Under the pieces are notes generated by a model. It was not told the DNA's origin, made no database searches, and saw only the letters and a list, made by a program, of their open reading frames with translations. From positions 474,001-538,000 of the forward strand of contig NZ_CP053590.1 in the NCBI RefSeq assembly GCF_013365535.1: 64,000 bases of DNA. The letters run 5' to 3'. Position numbers and translations under genes: made by a program. Shown in pieces: positions 16,899 through 25,470 of the stretch. This DNA comes from Aquimarina sp. TRL1. GTDB lineage: Bacteria > Bacteroidota > Bacteroidia > Flavobacteriales > Flavobacteriaceae. Position 1 is the first letter of the stretch, and each line of letters begins with the position of its first letter.

Positions 16899-17561
16899 AT
16901 GAAATTTCAGTTATACCTTATATATGTATATACTATATTAATAGTAAGCTGCAAAGGAAACAGCCAAGACAAAACTCCTCCAGCTCCCCAAAAAGAAATT
17001 CAACCAAAAGAAGTTATCAGTAAAGACGGCTTTAAAAGAGCCTATTTCGCAAGTGGTTGTTTCTGGTGTGTAGAAGCAATCTATGAAAATACTAAAGGCG
17101 TTAAAGAAGCCATTTCAGGCTACTCTGGAGGACACACAAAAAACCCTACTTACGAATCAAGCAACACAGGACGTACGGGGCACGCCGAAGCTGTCGAAGT
17201 CATATACAACCCTAAAATCATTTCTTTTGAAAAATTAATTGATATTTATTTTGCCACACAAAACCCAACACAAGTAAACGGACAAGGTCCCGATCACGGC
17301 TCTCAATACAGATCAATTATTTTTTACCAAAACAAAGAACAAAAAGATATTATACACCAAAAGAAAACAGCATTATCAAAAAAAATAAATCGTAAAATAG
17401 CTGCAGAAATCCTTCCTTTTCAAAAATTTTGGATCGCTGAAGACTATCACCAAGATTACGAAAAAAAGCATCCTTACAATAGATATATACTGAATGTTTC
17501 TGTCCCAAGATTAAAGAAATTACAAAATAAATTTCCTGATTTAGTAAAGAAAAGACATTAA
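16899..17561 (+). CDS. msrA: Peptide-methionine (S)-S-oxide reductase, lipoprotein form
   Basis: MsrA reduces methionine-S-sulfoxide in proteins. The catalytic motif GCFWC is present (YFASGCFWCVEAIYE), followed by GYSGGHTKNPTYE, GHAEAVEV and QGPDHGSQYRSIIFY, all conserved. The 220-residue protein is longer than cytosolic MsrA because it starts with a signal peptide and lipobox (ILIVSC) and then a Pro/Lys linker. It is therefore probably lipid-anchored and protects envelope proteins. No msrB lies next to it. It is a stand-alone gene after the rho terminator. Confidence 0.94.
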   Translation: MKFQLYLIYVYTILIVSCKGNSQDKTPPAPQKEIQPKEVISKDGFKRAYFASGCFWCVEAIYENTKGVKEAISGYSGGHTKNPTYESSNTGRTGHAEAVEVIYNPKIISFEKLIDIYFATQNPTQVNGQGPDHGSQYRSIIFYQNKEQKDIIHQKKTALSKKINRKIAAEILPFQKFWIAEDYHQDYEKKHPYNRYILNVSVPRLKKLQNKFPDLVKKRH

Positions 17562-17992
17562 AAAAAAAGCTGAAATTTTACGTTTTGCAAAAAGTTCAAA
17601 AACATGAAACAGAACCGACAACCTTGCAATATTTTCTGTTAAAAATCCGATGTAATACAACAAAACATCGTCAAAAAACACAAAAATAGACTTACAAAAA
17701 ATAAGTTTTAACTAAAATAAAGTGCAACTTCTTTGGCTTTTTAATATTTATTTGATACATTTGTTAGTGTGTTAATAGATTTCTTTTCAGAACTTTGACT
17801 TAAAAAGTTAAAGTTTTACTTGAATTCTTTATCGCAAACACCTTATAATCAACAAGTTATATTTTGACGGTTATAAGTGTTAAAAATTAAAATTTAGAAC
17901 TAAAATTAAGAATAGATAGAAAATAAATACTCAGAAAAGCCCAATCTACTAAGTATTTTATTGAATTTTTGAAACCCGTAAATACAGAAGTT
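17562..17992 (+). other. Long intergenic region and 5' leader of the SH3 gene
   Basis: This 431-bp gap holds no gene I can support. It contains a consensus promoter at 17732-17763 and thus a leader of about 220 nt. Within the leader an ACACCTTATAA / TTATAAGTGT inverted repeat (17838-17880) can form a 10-bp stem with one bulge. Confidence 0.5.
17732..17763 (+). promoter_or_regulatory. Consensus Bacteroidota promoter for the SH3-domain gene
   Basis: TTTG (17732-17735), exactly 20 bp, then TACATTTG (17756-17763) fits the TTTG-N20-TAnnTTTG vegetative promoter fully. Transcription should start near 17770. Confidence 0.75.
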
Positions 17993-19150
17993 ATGAAATC
18001 ATTTTTTACATTTATCTTACTCGCGGTGATAACTTTTCCTACCGTAACTAATGCACAGATGTCTGAACGATATCTAATGTCTGCAGCAAAATTACAAGTT
18101 CATAGTGGACCTGGTCGTAACTATAACATAATTGCAGAAGTTCCTCAAGGAACACAAGTATATGTAATCAGCTCTGAATATGGAGACTGGAGTACTGTAC
18201 AACACAAAAATATTAACGGATTTGTCTTAACGAAATTACTTACAGAAGACAGCCGTATTGCAGAAGCAGAAAGAGCTGCCAAGGAAGCTGAAGCTAAAAA
18301 GAGAGCTGCTCAAGCTGCTGTAGCAAAAGCAATTGCAGATGCAGAAGCTGCAAAAAAGGCTGCTGAAGAAGCTGCTAGAAGAGCTATTGCAGATGCTGAG
18401 CGCTTAAAAAGAGCTGCAGAAGCAAATGCTGCCTTAGCTATCGCTGATGCTGAAGCTGCAAAAAGAAATAAAATGACTGCTGCCGAAAGAGCCAGAGCAG
18501 AAGCTGAAGAAACAAGAAGAGCTGTTGAAAAAGCAAATCAAAGAGCACTTAATAGCGATGTAGCTTCTACTCCTATTGAGTCTACTACTCCTTCTTACGG
18601 ATCTAACAGAAACAGAGCTACATCTGCCCCTATAGCAGTAAGCAAAGAAAATAAGTTTGTAGGATGGAAGAAGAAAACATATAAATCTGGAGCAACTCCT
18701 AAATCATTTGAGAAATTCAAGCCTTCTTTTAACTACAAATTAGATAACTATCTAAAAATAAATGTAGGTAAAAACACAGATGTAGTTATCAAGTTATACA
18801 AAATGGGTAAAACTGAAAAAGATGACAAATGTATCCGTGTTACATATATCAAAAACAGCTCTACTCAGTACATAAGAAACATCCCTGAAGGAGAGTACTA
18901 TGTAAAAATTGCTTATGGTAAAGAGTGGATGGAAACTGTTAAAGGAGGAAAGCCATATGGACAATTTACTCAAAATGCTCTTTATGAAAAAGGTGAAGAC
19001 ATCTTAAACTTTAACCCTATTAAAACTGACAAAGGGATCAATGTTCCTTCTTACACACTATCTTTAGATCTATTATCTAATGGAACTCTAGGATATGGAG
19101 ATGGTAAAGGAGATGACAACATTACTCCTGATAGTTTTAACGACTTTTAA
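17993..19150 (+). CDS. Secreted SH3-domain protein with Ala/Glu-rich helical repeat
   Basis: The 385-residue protein (ATG 17993; an in-frame TTG at 17969 would put 8 residues before the signal peptide) has a signal peptide MKSFFTFILLAVITFPTVTNA. A bacterial SH3 domain follows (about 25-80: LQVHSGPGRNYNIIAEVPQGTQV...GDWSTVQHKNINGFV). Next comes an alpha-helical Ala/Glu/Lys/Arg-rich stretch (about 85-185) with a roughly 18-residue repeat starting AIADAE three times. After a Ser/Thr-rich linker there is a C-terminal domain of about 170 residues that I do not recognise. The SH3 part suggests peptidoglycan contact; the helix may span the periplasm. It has its own consensus promoter and a strong terminator. 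Confidence 0.8.
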   Translation: MKSFFTFILLAVITFPTVTNAQMSERYLMSAAKLQVHSGPGRNYNIIAEVPQGTQVYVISSEYGDWSTVQHKNINGFVLTKLLTEDSRIAEAERAAKEAEAKKRAAQAAVAKAIADAEAAKKAAEEAARRAIADAERLKRAAEANAALAIADAEAAKRNKMTAAERARAEAEETRRAVEKANQRALNSDVASTPIESTTPSYGSNRNRATSAPIAVSKENKFVGWKKKTYKSGATPKSFEKFKPSFNYKLDNYLKINVGKNTDVVIKLYKMGKTEKDDKCIRVTYIKNSSTQYIRNIPEGEYYVKIAYGKEWMETVKGGKPYGQFTQNALYEKGEDILNFNPIKTDKGINVPSYTLSLDLLSNGTLGYGDGKGDDNITPDSFNDF

Positions 19151-19191
19151 GAGTCTCCTCTCAATAAAAAACATAGATTTCATAACATAAT

Positions 19192-19222
19192 AAAAAGAGC
19201 ACTGCTTTGCAGTGCTCTTTTT
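19192..19222 (+). terminator. Terminator after the SH3-domain gene
   Basis: AAAAAGAGCACTGC and GCAGTGCTCTTTTT form a perfect 14-bp stem with a TTT loop and a following T-rich run. Confidence 0.9.
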
Positions 19223-19537
19223 ATTTAACACAATTTTCTTCCCCCTTCCTCTATTCACGAACAACCTTTCCTATAAAACATTCTCTTCTTTCACCTAATA
19301 ATACCAAACCCAAACAATGTTTAGCTTTTCTACAAAACAATAAAGTTTTCAGAAAGTTCCTCTTATCAAAGAGAGATATTTTTTATTCAAAATACTCTTA
19401 TACGCACAAAATCAGTACTACTCTATACACTCTAAACAAATATTTCGTATTAAAAAACCTCTGATATGATATTCATATCAGAGGTTTTAATATCGTTAAC
19501 TATCCTGTAAAGAACTATCTACTTTATAGACTACAAT
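19223..19537. other. Intergenic region between convergent genes
   Basis: 315 bp between the SH3-domain gene and folD. Apart from the folD terminator at 19454-19488 I see nothing. An open 85-codon frame here has no family features, no promoter, and runs through the terminator. Confidence 0.5.
19454..19488 (-). terminator. Terminator after folD
   Basis: AAAACCTCTGATATGA and its exact complement TCATATCAGAGGTTTT make a 16-bp stem with a 3-nt loop, and a T-run follows on the minus strand. It lies 50 bp beyond the folD stop. Confidence 0.85.
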
Positions 19538-20431
19538 TTATTTCTTTTTACCATTTGCCTCATGTCTCTCCCTAGCCAATAATGTATTTTTTAACAGCAT
19601 CGCAATAGTCATTGGTCCTACTCCTCCTGGTACAGGTGTAATATGAGATACTTTCTTACTCACATTTTCATAATCAACATCTCCCACAATTCTATATCCT
19701 TTTTCTGTAGATTCATCAGGCACTCTTGTAATTCCAACATCAATCACTACTGCATCATCTTTCACCATTTCCGCTTTTAAGAAATTAGGCACTCCTAAGG
19801 CCGAAATAACAATATCTGCCTGAGATATAATCTGAGTAATGTTTTTGGTATGACTATGCGTTAAAGTCACTGTGGAGTTTCCAGGCCACCCTCTTCTCCC
19901 CATCAAAATACTCATAGGACGCCCTACAATATGACTTCTCCCTATCACTACAGTATGTTTTCCTTTTGTATCAACTTCATAACGCTCCAAAAGCTCTAAT
20001 ATCCCAAAAGGAGTTGCTGGAATAAAACTAGACATATCCAATGCCATTTTACCAAAATTCGTTGGGTGAAAACCATCCACATCTTTATCAGGATCTATAG
20101 CTAAAAGTACTTTTTGAGTATTAATCTGTGGCGGTAATGGCAATTGAACAATAAATCCATCAATATTATCATCTTCATTCAATTCGGCAATCTTAGACAG
20201 CAATTCTATTTCACTAGTTGTACTAGGCATTTTCACCAAAGTAGATTCAAACCCCACGCGCTCACATGCCCGTACTTTACTCCCGACATATGTAAGACTT
20301 GCCCCGTCATTACCAACTATAACAGCTGCTAAATGAGGCACTTTTTCTCCTCTTTTTTTTATTTTCTTTACTTCAGCTGCAATTTCGTCTTTGATGTCAT
20401 TACTGACTTTTTTTCCATCCAGGATTTCCAT
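19538..20431 (-). CDS. folD: Bifunctional methylenetetrahydrofolate dehydrogenase/cyclohydrolase
   Basis: FolD interconverts 5,10-methylene-, methenyl- and 10-formyl-tetrahydrofolate using NADP. The 297-residue protein has the catalytic Lys in TYVGSKVRACERVG and the substrate loop VQLPLPPQI. It also has DVDGFHPTNFG, VVIGRSHIVGRPMS (Rossmann nucleotide site) and the C-terminal signature PVPGGVGPMTIAMLLKNT. Length is normal. It follows ffh by 40 bp on the same strand and is probably cotranscribed with it. Confidence 0.97.
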   Translation of the reverse strand: MEILDGKKVSNDIKDEIAAEVKKIKKRGEKVPHLAAVIVGNDGASLTYVGSKVRACERVGFESTLVKMPSTTSEIELLSKIAELNEDDNIDGFIVQLPLPPQINTQKVLLAIDPDKDVDGFHPTNFGKMALDMSSFIPATPFGILELLERYEVDTKGKHTVVIGRSHIVGRPMSILMGRRGWPGNSTVTLTHSHTKNITQIISQADIVISALGVPNFLKAEMVKDDAVVIDVGITRVPDESTEKGYRIVGDVDYENVSKKVSHITPVPGGVGPMTIAMLLKNTLLARERHEANGKKK

Positions 20432-20471
20432 AAACCTACTTTATTCTAAAAAAATTATGTGTTGAATCTTA

Positions 20472-21800
20472 TTATTTCATTTTATTCATCATCTGCATCA
20501 TACGTTTGCCTCCGCCTCCTTGCATCATTTTCATCATCTTACTCATCTGGTCAAATTGTTTCAACAATTGATTTACCTGCTGAATTGATGTTCCAGAACC
20601 TTTTCCTATTCTTTTCTTTCTACTTGCATTTATTATTTGAGGTTTTGCTCGCTCTCCCGGTGTCATAGAATGAATAATTGCTTCAATATGCTTAAAAGCA
20701 TCATCATCAATATCCACATTCTTCATCATTTTTCCTGCTCCAGGGATCATTCCAATCAGATCCTTCATATTCCCCATCTTTTTTACCTGTTGGATTTGTT
20801 TAAGAAAGTCATCAAACCCGAATTGATTTTTAGCAATCTTTTTCTGAAGTTTTCTAGCTTCCTCTTCATCAAATTGCTCCTGTGCTCTTTCTACAAGAGA
20901 CACAACATCTCCCATTCCTAGAATACGATCTGCCATACGAGAAGGATAGAACACATCAATAGCTTCCATCTTTTCTCCTGTACCTATAAATTTAATAGGC
21001 TTGTTAACGACCGATTTAATAGAAATAGCCGCTCCTCCCCGGGTATCCCCATCTAGTTTTGTAAGGATTACTCCATCAAAATTAAGAACATCGTTGAAAG
21101 CTTTTGCTGTATTCACTGCATCTTGTCCTGTCATAGAATCCACTACAAACAAAGTCTCATGTGGTGTGATTGCTTTATGGATATTAGCGATCTCTGTCAT
21201 CATTTCTTCATCAATCGCTAATCGCCCTGCTGTATCAATAATCACTACATTAAATCCATTCTCTTCAGCGTGAGCTACCCCTGCTTTTGCAATAGCAACA
21301 GCATCCGTATTCCCTCTATCACTAAATACCTCTACATCTATCTGTTCTCCTACTACATGTAACTGATCAATTGCCGCTGGTCGGTAAATATCACATGCTA
21401 CTAATAAAACCTTCTTTGTTTTCTTCGTTTTAAGATAATTAGCAAGTTTTCCTGAAAAAGTCGTTTTTCCTGATCCTTGCAATCCGGACATCAAAATTAC
21501 AGATGGCTTCCCTGATAAATTAACTCCTGCAGCATCACCTCCCATCAAAGCTGTCAGCTCATCTTTGACTAGTTTCACCATTAATTGCCCGGGCTTCAGG
21601 CTTTTTAATACATCTTGCCCCAAGGCTTTTTCTTTTACTTTAGAAGTAAAATCTTTTGCTATTTTATAGTTAACATCCGCATCAACTAATGCTCTACGAA
21701 CTTCTTTTAATGTTTCTGCTACGTTAATTTCTGTAATCTGACCGTGGCCTTTAAGAATATGTAACGCCTTATCTAACTTATCACTTAAATTATCAAACAT
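20472..21800 (-). CDS. ffh: Signal recognition particle protein (SRP54)
   Basis: Ffh binds signal sequences and SRP RNA and, with FtsY, delivers nascent membrane proteins to SecY. The 442-residue protein shows the N domain (1-85), then the GTPase G domain with GLQGSGKTTFSGKLA, DIYRPAAIDQL, IDTAGRLAID and TKLDGDTRGGAAISI. The Met-rich M domain ends in MMKMMQGGGGKRMMQMMNKM. All signatures are intact. A -7 element lies about 53 bp upstream of the start, and folD follows downstream. Confidence 0.97.
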   Translation of the reverse strand: MFDNLSDKLDKALHILKGHGQITEINVAETLKEVRRALVDADVNYKIAKDFTSKVKEKALGQDVLKSLKPGQLMVKLVKDELTALMGGDAAGVNLSGKPSVILMSGLQGSGKTTFSGKLANYLKTKKTKKVLLVACDIYRPAAIDQLHVVGEQIDVEVFSDRGNTDAVAIAKAGVAHAEENGFNVVIIDTAGRLAIDEEMMTEIANIHKAITPHETLFVVDSMTGQDAVNTAKAFNDVLNFDGVILTKLDGDTRGGAAISIKSVVNKPIKFIGTGEKMEAIDVFYPSRMADRILGMGDVVSLVERAQEQFDEEEARKLQKKIAKNQFGFDDFLKQIQQVKKMGNMKDLIGMIPGAGKMMKNVDIDDDAFKHIEAIIHSMTPGERAKPQIINASRKKRIGKGSGTSIQQVNQLLKQFDQMSKMMKMMQGGGGKRMMQMMNKMK

Positions 21801-21852
21801 ATGCTTTCTTAATGTTTTGGATCTCTACTATTAGCAGCAGAGTAGAAAAATG

Positions 21853-21860
21853 CAAATTTA
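21853..21860 (-). promoter_or_regulatory. Candidate -7 element for ffh-folD
   Basis: On the minus strand TAAATTTG is an exact TAnnTTTG, implying a leader of about 45 nt. No clear -33 TTG is seen. Confidence 0.4.
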
Positions 21861-21980
21861 AGGATTTGAAGTGTATTTATAAAGAGGGTTTCATTATTAT
21901 CTTGTTTTTTAAACTTCTATAAAAAACCAGGTATTTTATTTCTGTTTTCTAGAATTTATCAAGCTATTTTTCTCAAAAAC

Positions 21981-22019
21981 AAAAAAGCCACCTGTATAAA
22001 ACACAAGTGACTTTTTTTT
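21981..22019 (-). terminator. Terminator after argS
   Basis: On the minus strand AAAAAGTCACTTGT pairs with ACAGGTGGCTTTTT (two G-U pairs) and is followed by T residues, about 23 bp beyond the argS stop. Confidence 0.7.
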
Positions 22020-22041
22020 ATTAGCATTACGATGCTGAGTC

Positions 22042-23820
22042 TTACATCCTGGAAGGAACATTAATTCCCAGCAAAGCAAAAGAAGACTTAATCGTTTCTC
22101 CTACTAAATTTGAGAGTTTTACTCTAAATTTTTTCTCTTCTTCAGTGGTCGCCCCAAAAATGGACACATTCTGAAAAAATGAGTTATAACTTTTTACCAA
22201 ATCATATGCATAATTCGCCACCAATGCCGGACTCATTTCCTTAGCAGCATTCTGAATTACTTCTGGAAATTGCTCCAATTGCTTGATAACCTCTCTCTCT
22301 TTTGGATGAAGAATCACTGCTGTTTCTGATCCTTTCCAATCAAAATCTGCTTTCCTAAGAATTGCTTGTATTCTGGCATATGTATATTGTATAAAAGGTC
22401 CTGTATTCCCCTGAAAGTCTACAGACTCTTCGGGATTAAAAAGAATTCGCTTTCTCGGATCTACTTTTAAGATATAATACTTTAATGCGCCAAGACCTAT
22501 AGTATTGTACACTTCTCTTTTCTCTTCTTCACTATAACCATCTAATTTCCCTAGCTCTTTTGATATTTCTCCGGCAGTGGTTGCCATTTCTTTTATCAAA
22601 TCATCGGCATCTACCACAGTCCCTTCTCTACTTTTCATCTTCCCACTAGGCAGATCAACCATTCCATAGCTTAGGTGATGTAAGTTTGAAGCCCAATCAT
22701 ACCCTAGCTTTCTAAGAATTAAAAACAACACTTTGAAATGATAATCTTGCTCATTCCCTACCGTGTAAATCATTCCTCCAACATCGGTATTATCTTTTAC
22801 CCTTTGGATCGCCGTTCCTATATCCTGCGTCATATATACAGCTGTTCCATCGCTTCTTAGCACCAATTTTTCATCCAAGCCTTCATCTGTCAAATCACAC
22901 CATACAGACCCATCTTCTTTCTTAAAAAATACGCCTTTAGAGAGCCCTTCTTCTATATTATCTTTTCCTAACAAATAGGTATTACTCTCATAATAATAGC
23001 TATCAAAATCAACCCCTAACGCCGTGTATGTTGTTTCAAATCCATCATAAACCCATTGATTCATTGTTTTCCACAAAGCAACTACTTCTTCATCTCCTGC
23101 CTCCCATTTTCTAAGCATTTCCTGCGCTTCCAGGAAAATAGGAGCCTCTTTTTTAGCCTCTTCTTCTGTTTTTCCTGATTCGACTAATTCAGCTATTTGT
23201 TTTTTATACTCCTGATCAAATTTCACATAGTAGTTTCCTACCAATTTATCCCCTTTTAATCCCGAAGTTTCTGGGGTTTCCCCATTAGCAAATTGCTTCC
23301 AGGCGATCATCGATTTGCAAATATGGATTCCTCTATCATTAATGATTTGAGTTTTATACACTTTTTTACCACTCGCCTTAATAATCTCAGCAACACTATA
23401 CCCTAATAAGTTATTTCGTATATGCCCTAAGTGCAATGGCTTATTTGTATTCGGGGAGGAATATTCCACCATAACCGCCTTATCTCCAGGAGTCGGTTCT
23501 ACATATCCATAATTGGTTTCTTTTTCTATATCAGCAATAAGGCTGAGATAATATGCATCTGACACTACCAGGTTCAAAAATCCTTTTACAACATTAAAAG
23601 CACTGATTTCTTCCACCGTGCGAACAAGATACTCTCCTATAGCTTCTCCTATCTGAACAGGATTACCTTTTACAACCCTTAACATTGGAAATACTACTAC
23701 TGTAATATCTCCTTCAAATTCTTTTCGGGTTGCTTGAAATTCAACAGTCTCTAAAGTAGCTTTATAAAGCTCTAGCACTGCTGCTTGTACGTGTTTTGAA
23801 ATCGTTTGTTGTAAAGTCAT
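22042..23820 (-). CDS. argS: Arginyl-tRNA synthetase
   Basis: This class I synthetase charges tRNA-Arg. The 592-residue protein has the N-terminal Add-1 domain, then the HIGH-type motif in YSSPNTNKPLHLGHIRNN, the KMSKS-equivalent loop SGKMKSREGTVVDADDL, and the DALR anticodon-binding domain (GPFIQYTYARIQAILRKA to the C-terminus LLGINVPSRM). I start it at ATG 23820 (MTLQQTISKHVQAAVLELY), where homology begins. A frame from 23895 would add 25 residues unlike the family. A strong terminator follows. Confidence 0.96.
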   Translation of the reverse strand: MTLQQTISKHVQAAVLELYKATLETVEFQATRKEFEGDITVVVFPMLRVVKGNPVQIGEAIGEYLVRTVEEISAFNVVKGFLNLVVSDAYYLSLIADIEKETNYGYVEPTPGDKAVMVEYSSPNTNKPLHLGHIRNNLLGYSVAEIIKASGKKVYKTQIINDRGIHICKSMIAWKQFANGETPETSGLKGDKLVGNYYVKFDQEYKKQIAELVESGKTEEEAKKEAPIFLEAQEMLRKWEAGDEEVVALWKTMNQWVYDGFETTYTALGVDFDSYYYESNTYLLGKDNIEEGLSKGVFFKKEDGSVWCDLTDEGLDEKLVLRSDGTAVYMTQDIGTAIQRVKDNTDVGGMIYTVGNEQDYHFKVLFLILRKLGYDWASNLHHLSYGMVDLPSGKMKSREGTVVDADDLIKEMATTAGEISKELGKLDGYSEEEKREVYNTIGLGALKYYILKVDPRKRILFNPEESVDFQGNTGPFIQYTYARIQAILRKADFDWKGSETAVILHPKEREVIKQLEQFPEVIQNAAKEMSPALVANYAYDLVKSYNSFFQNVSIFGATTEEEKKFRVKLSNLVGETIKSSFALLGINVPSRM

Positions 23821-23968
23821 TTTATAAGCCTTTCTGACATTAAAGATTTTATCTTTTGGCAACCGATTTATGGCATCTTTTCTTTCTAAACTCATACAAA
23901 AGTTCCCTTTTCATCCGCATAGAATACTACGATTTCCACAAAATCAATCTTGCCTTATAATGAAGCTG

Positions 23969-23976
23969 CAAAGATA
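23969..23976 (-). promoter_or_regulatory. Candidate -7 element for argS
   Basis: On the minus strand TATCTTTG is an exact TAnnTTTG, about 150 nt before the argS start used here. No -33 TTG is apparent. Confidence 0.35.
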
Positions 23977-24041
23977 ATAGATTTCCGACGTACTTTTAAC
24001 CTTTGCTCATCATTTCCATACTTCATAACAGAACTCCATAA

Positions 24042-24075
24042 AAAAAGCGATATGTTGATTTACATATCGCTTTTT
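24042..24075 (-). terminator. Terminator after the Rrf2 gene
   Basis: AAAAAGCGATATGT and ACATATCGCTTTTT form a perfect 14-bp stem with a 6-nt loop. It ends the arginase-ctlX-Rrf2 unit on the minus strand, 20 bp after the Rrf2 stop. Confidence 0.85.
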
Positions 24076-24094
24076 GCTTAGTTATATTATTACA

Positions 24095-24511
24095 TTATTC
24101 CTGATCTACAAAATCAGAAAGAACTTTATTTTCTAACACCCGAAGAGTATTATCTCTAACTTCGATCATAAGTCCATGAACTGTACAGGCATCTTCATCC
24201 GGACAATCATCGCATTTTTCATAAAAATTAAGACTTACACAGGGCAACATCGCTATGGGACCTTCCAACACTCTAATAATGGAAGCCATTGTGATATCTT
24301 CTGCTTTTTTTAGCAAATAATATCCTCCACCCTTACCTTTTTTAGAACCTAAAATTCCATTTTTACGCAGTGTCAGCAGGATACTCTCTAAAAATTTTTG
24401 AGATATATTTTCATTTTTGGCTATCTCAGAGATCAAGACTGGTTTATCAGACTTCTTTCTGGCTATATAGGTCAATGCCTTTAAGCCATATTTTGTTTTT
24501 TTAGAAAGCAT
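24095..24511 (-). CDS. Rrf2 family transcriptional regulator
   Basis: This 138-residue winged-helix regulator begins MLSKKTKYGLKALTYIARK, with the recognition helix in ISQKFLESILLTLRKNGILGSKKGKGGGYYL. A Cys cluster of four (CVSLNFYEKCDDCPDEDAC) matches Rrf2 members that carry an Fe-S cluster, such as IscR or NsrR relatives, although spacing differs among subfamilies. It follows ctlX by 13 bp in the same operon, so it may respond to redox or nitric oxide while linked to arginine/citrulline metabolism. Its targets are unknown. Confidence 0.9.
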   Translation of the reverse strand: MLSKKTKYGLKALTYIARKKSDKPVLISEIAKNENISQKFLESILLTLRKNGILGSKKGKGGGYYLLKKAEDITMASIIRVLEGPIAMLPCVSLNFYEKCDDCPDEDACTVHGLMIEVRDNTLRVLENKVLSDFVDQE

Positions 24512-24524
24512 ACAATCAATTCAA

Positions 24525-25463
24525 TTACTTCTTTGGCAGAAAAACTTCTGCCATCATGCACCTTGCACTTCCCCCTCCTAATGTTTCTATAGTAGTTAGG
24601 TCACTATGTAAAATTAAGCAATGCTTTTCTATTTTAAAAATCTGTTCTTTTGTCAGACTATTATATGCAGAAGAGGACATCACCAAATACCTTTTATCCT
24701 CTTCTCCAACCACTTGAAGCATATTTCCTGCAAATTGATGTACCTGCGCTTCCGTAATTGCGATAACTTCTTTTCCGTCTTCTTTCAAATGTTTCAAAAC
24801 ATTCTTTCGTTCTTTTTTATCATCGATACTGTCCAAACAGACAATTGCCAATGTTTCTCCTACTCCCATCATCACATTCGTATGATAAATAGGCAGCCTT
24901 TCTCCTGCTACAGTCTGATATGCTGTAAAAATAACTGGAGTATATTCAAAATCTTCACAGAATTCAATAAACAATTCTTCATCTGCTCTAGGAGATAATG
25001 CACAATACGCCTTTCTGTGTTTTCTGTCTAAAATCAGACTTCCGGTTCCTTCTAAAAAGATATTTTCTTCTTCTGCCAACGTATAATCAATCACATTCTT
25101 GATTTCAAAACCAGCATCTTCGACGGCTTCCAACACCTCTTGACGTCTTTCTTTTCGTCTATTCTCAGCAAACATCGGGTATAAGCCAATATCTCCATTC
25201 TCATGAAATGAGACCCAGTTATTAGGGAATACAGCATCTGGTGTATCATGAGCGGGATCATCATTCACAACAATCACATGAACTCCAACTTTCTTTAATG
25301 CTTCAACAAAAGCATCAAATTCTTGCTGTGCTTTGCTATTAGCAGTTGCTGCCAATATGCCACCGTCTTCCTGATAATAATTATTAACCGCCGTTTGCTC
25401 ATTCATCCTGAATTGAACAGGGCGGATCATCACAATAGTATTAGTTACTTGCTTTTCCAACAT
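24525..25463 (-). CDS. ctlX: Citrulline hydrolase-like amidinotransferase-family protein (CtlX)
   Basis: The 312-residue protein has the pentein (guanidino-group-modifying) fold: VMIRPVQFRMNEQTAVNN at the start, DAVFPNNWVSFHENG, EGTGSLILDR, HTNVMMGVGETLAIVCLDS, and the C-terminal catalytic Cys in LGGGSARCMMAEVFLP. This pattern fits CtlX, named for citrulline utilisation, and is related to arginine deiminase and dimethylarginine hydrolase. Directly upstream is an arginase-family gene (7 bp), so the pair probably degrades arginine or citrulline to ornithine. Substrate specificity should be treated as provisional. Confidence 0.85.
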   Translation of the reverse strand: MLEKQVTNTIVMIRPVQFRMNEQTAVNNYYQEDGGILAATANSKAQQEFDAFVEALKKVGVHVIVVNDDPAHDTPDAVFPNNWVSFHENGDIGLYPMFAENRRKERRQEVLEAVEDAGFEIKNVIDYTLAEEENIFLEGTGSLILDRKHRKAYCALSPRADEELFIEFCEDFEYTPVIFTAYQTVAGERLPIYHTNVMMGVGETLAIVCLDSIDDKKERKNVLKHLKEDGKEVIAITEAQVHQFAGNMLQVVGEEDKRYLVMSSSAYNSLTKEQIFKIEKHCLILHSDLTTIETLGGGSARCMMAEVFLPKK

Positions 25464-25470
25464 CTTTATC

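Noticed and set aside
19207..19464. 85-codon plus-strand frame between the SH3 gene and folD
   Set aside because: It begins inside one terminator stem and ends in another, with low-complexity composition.
24621..24998. 125-codon frame opposite ctlX
   Set aside because: Antisense shadow of a clearly conserved gene.
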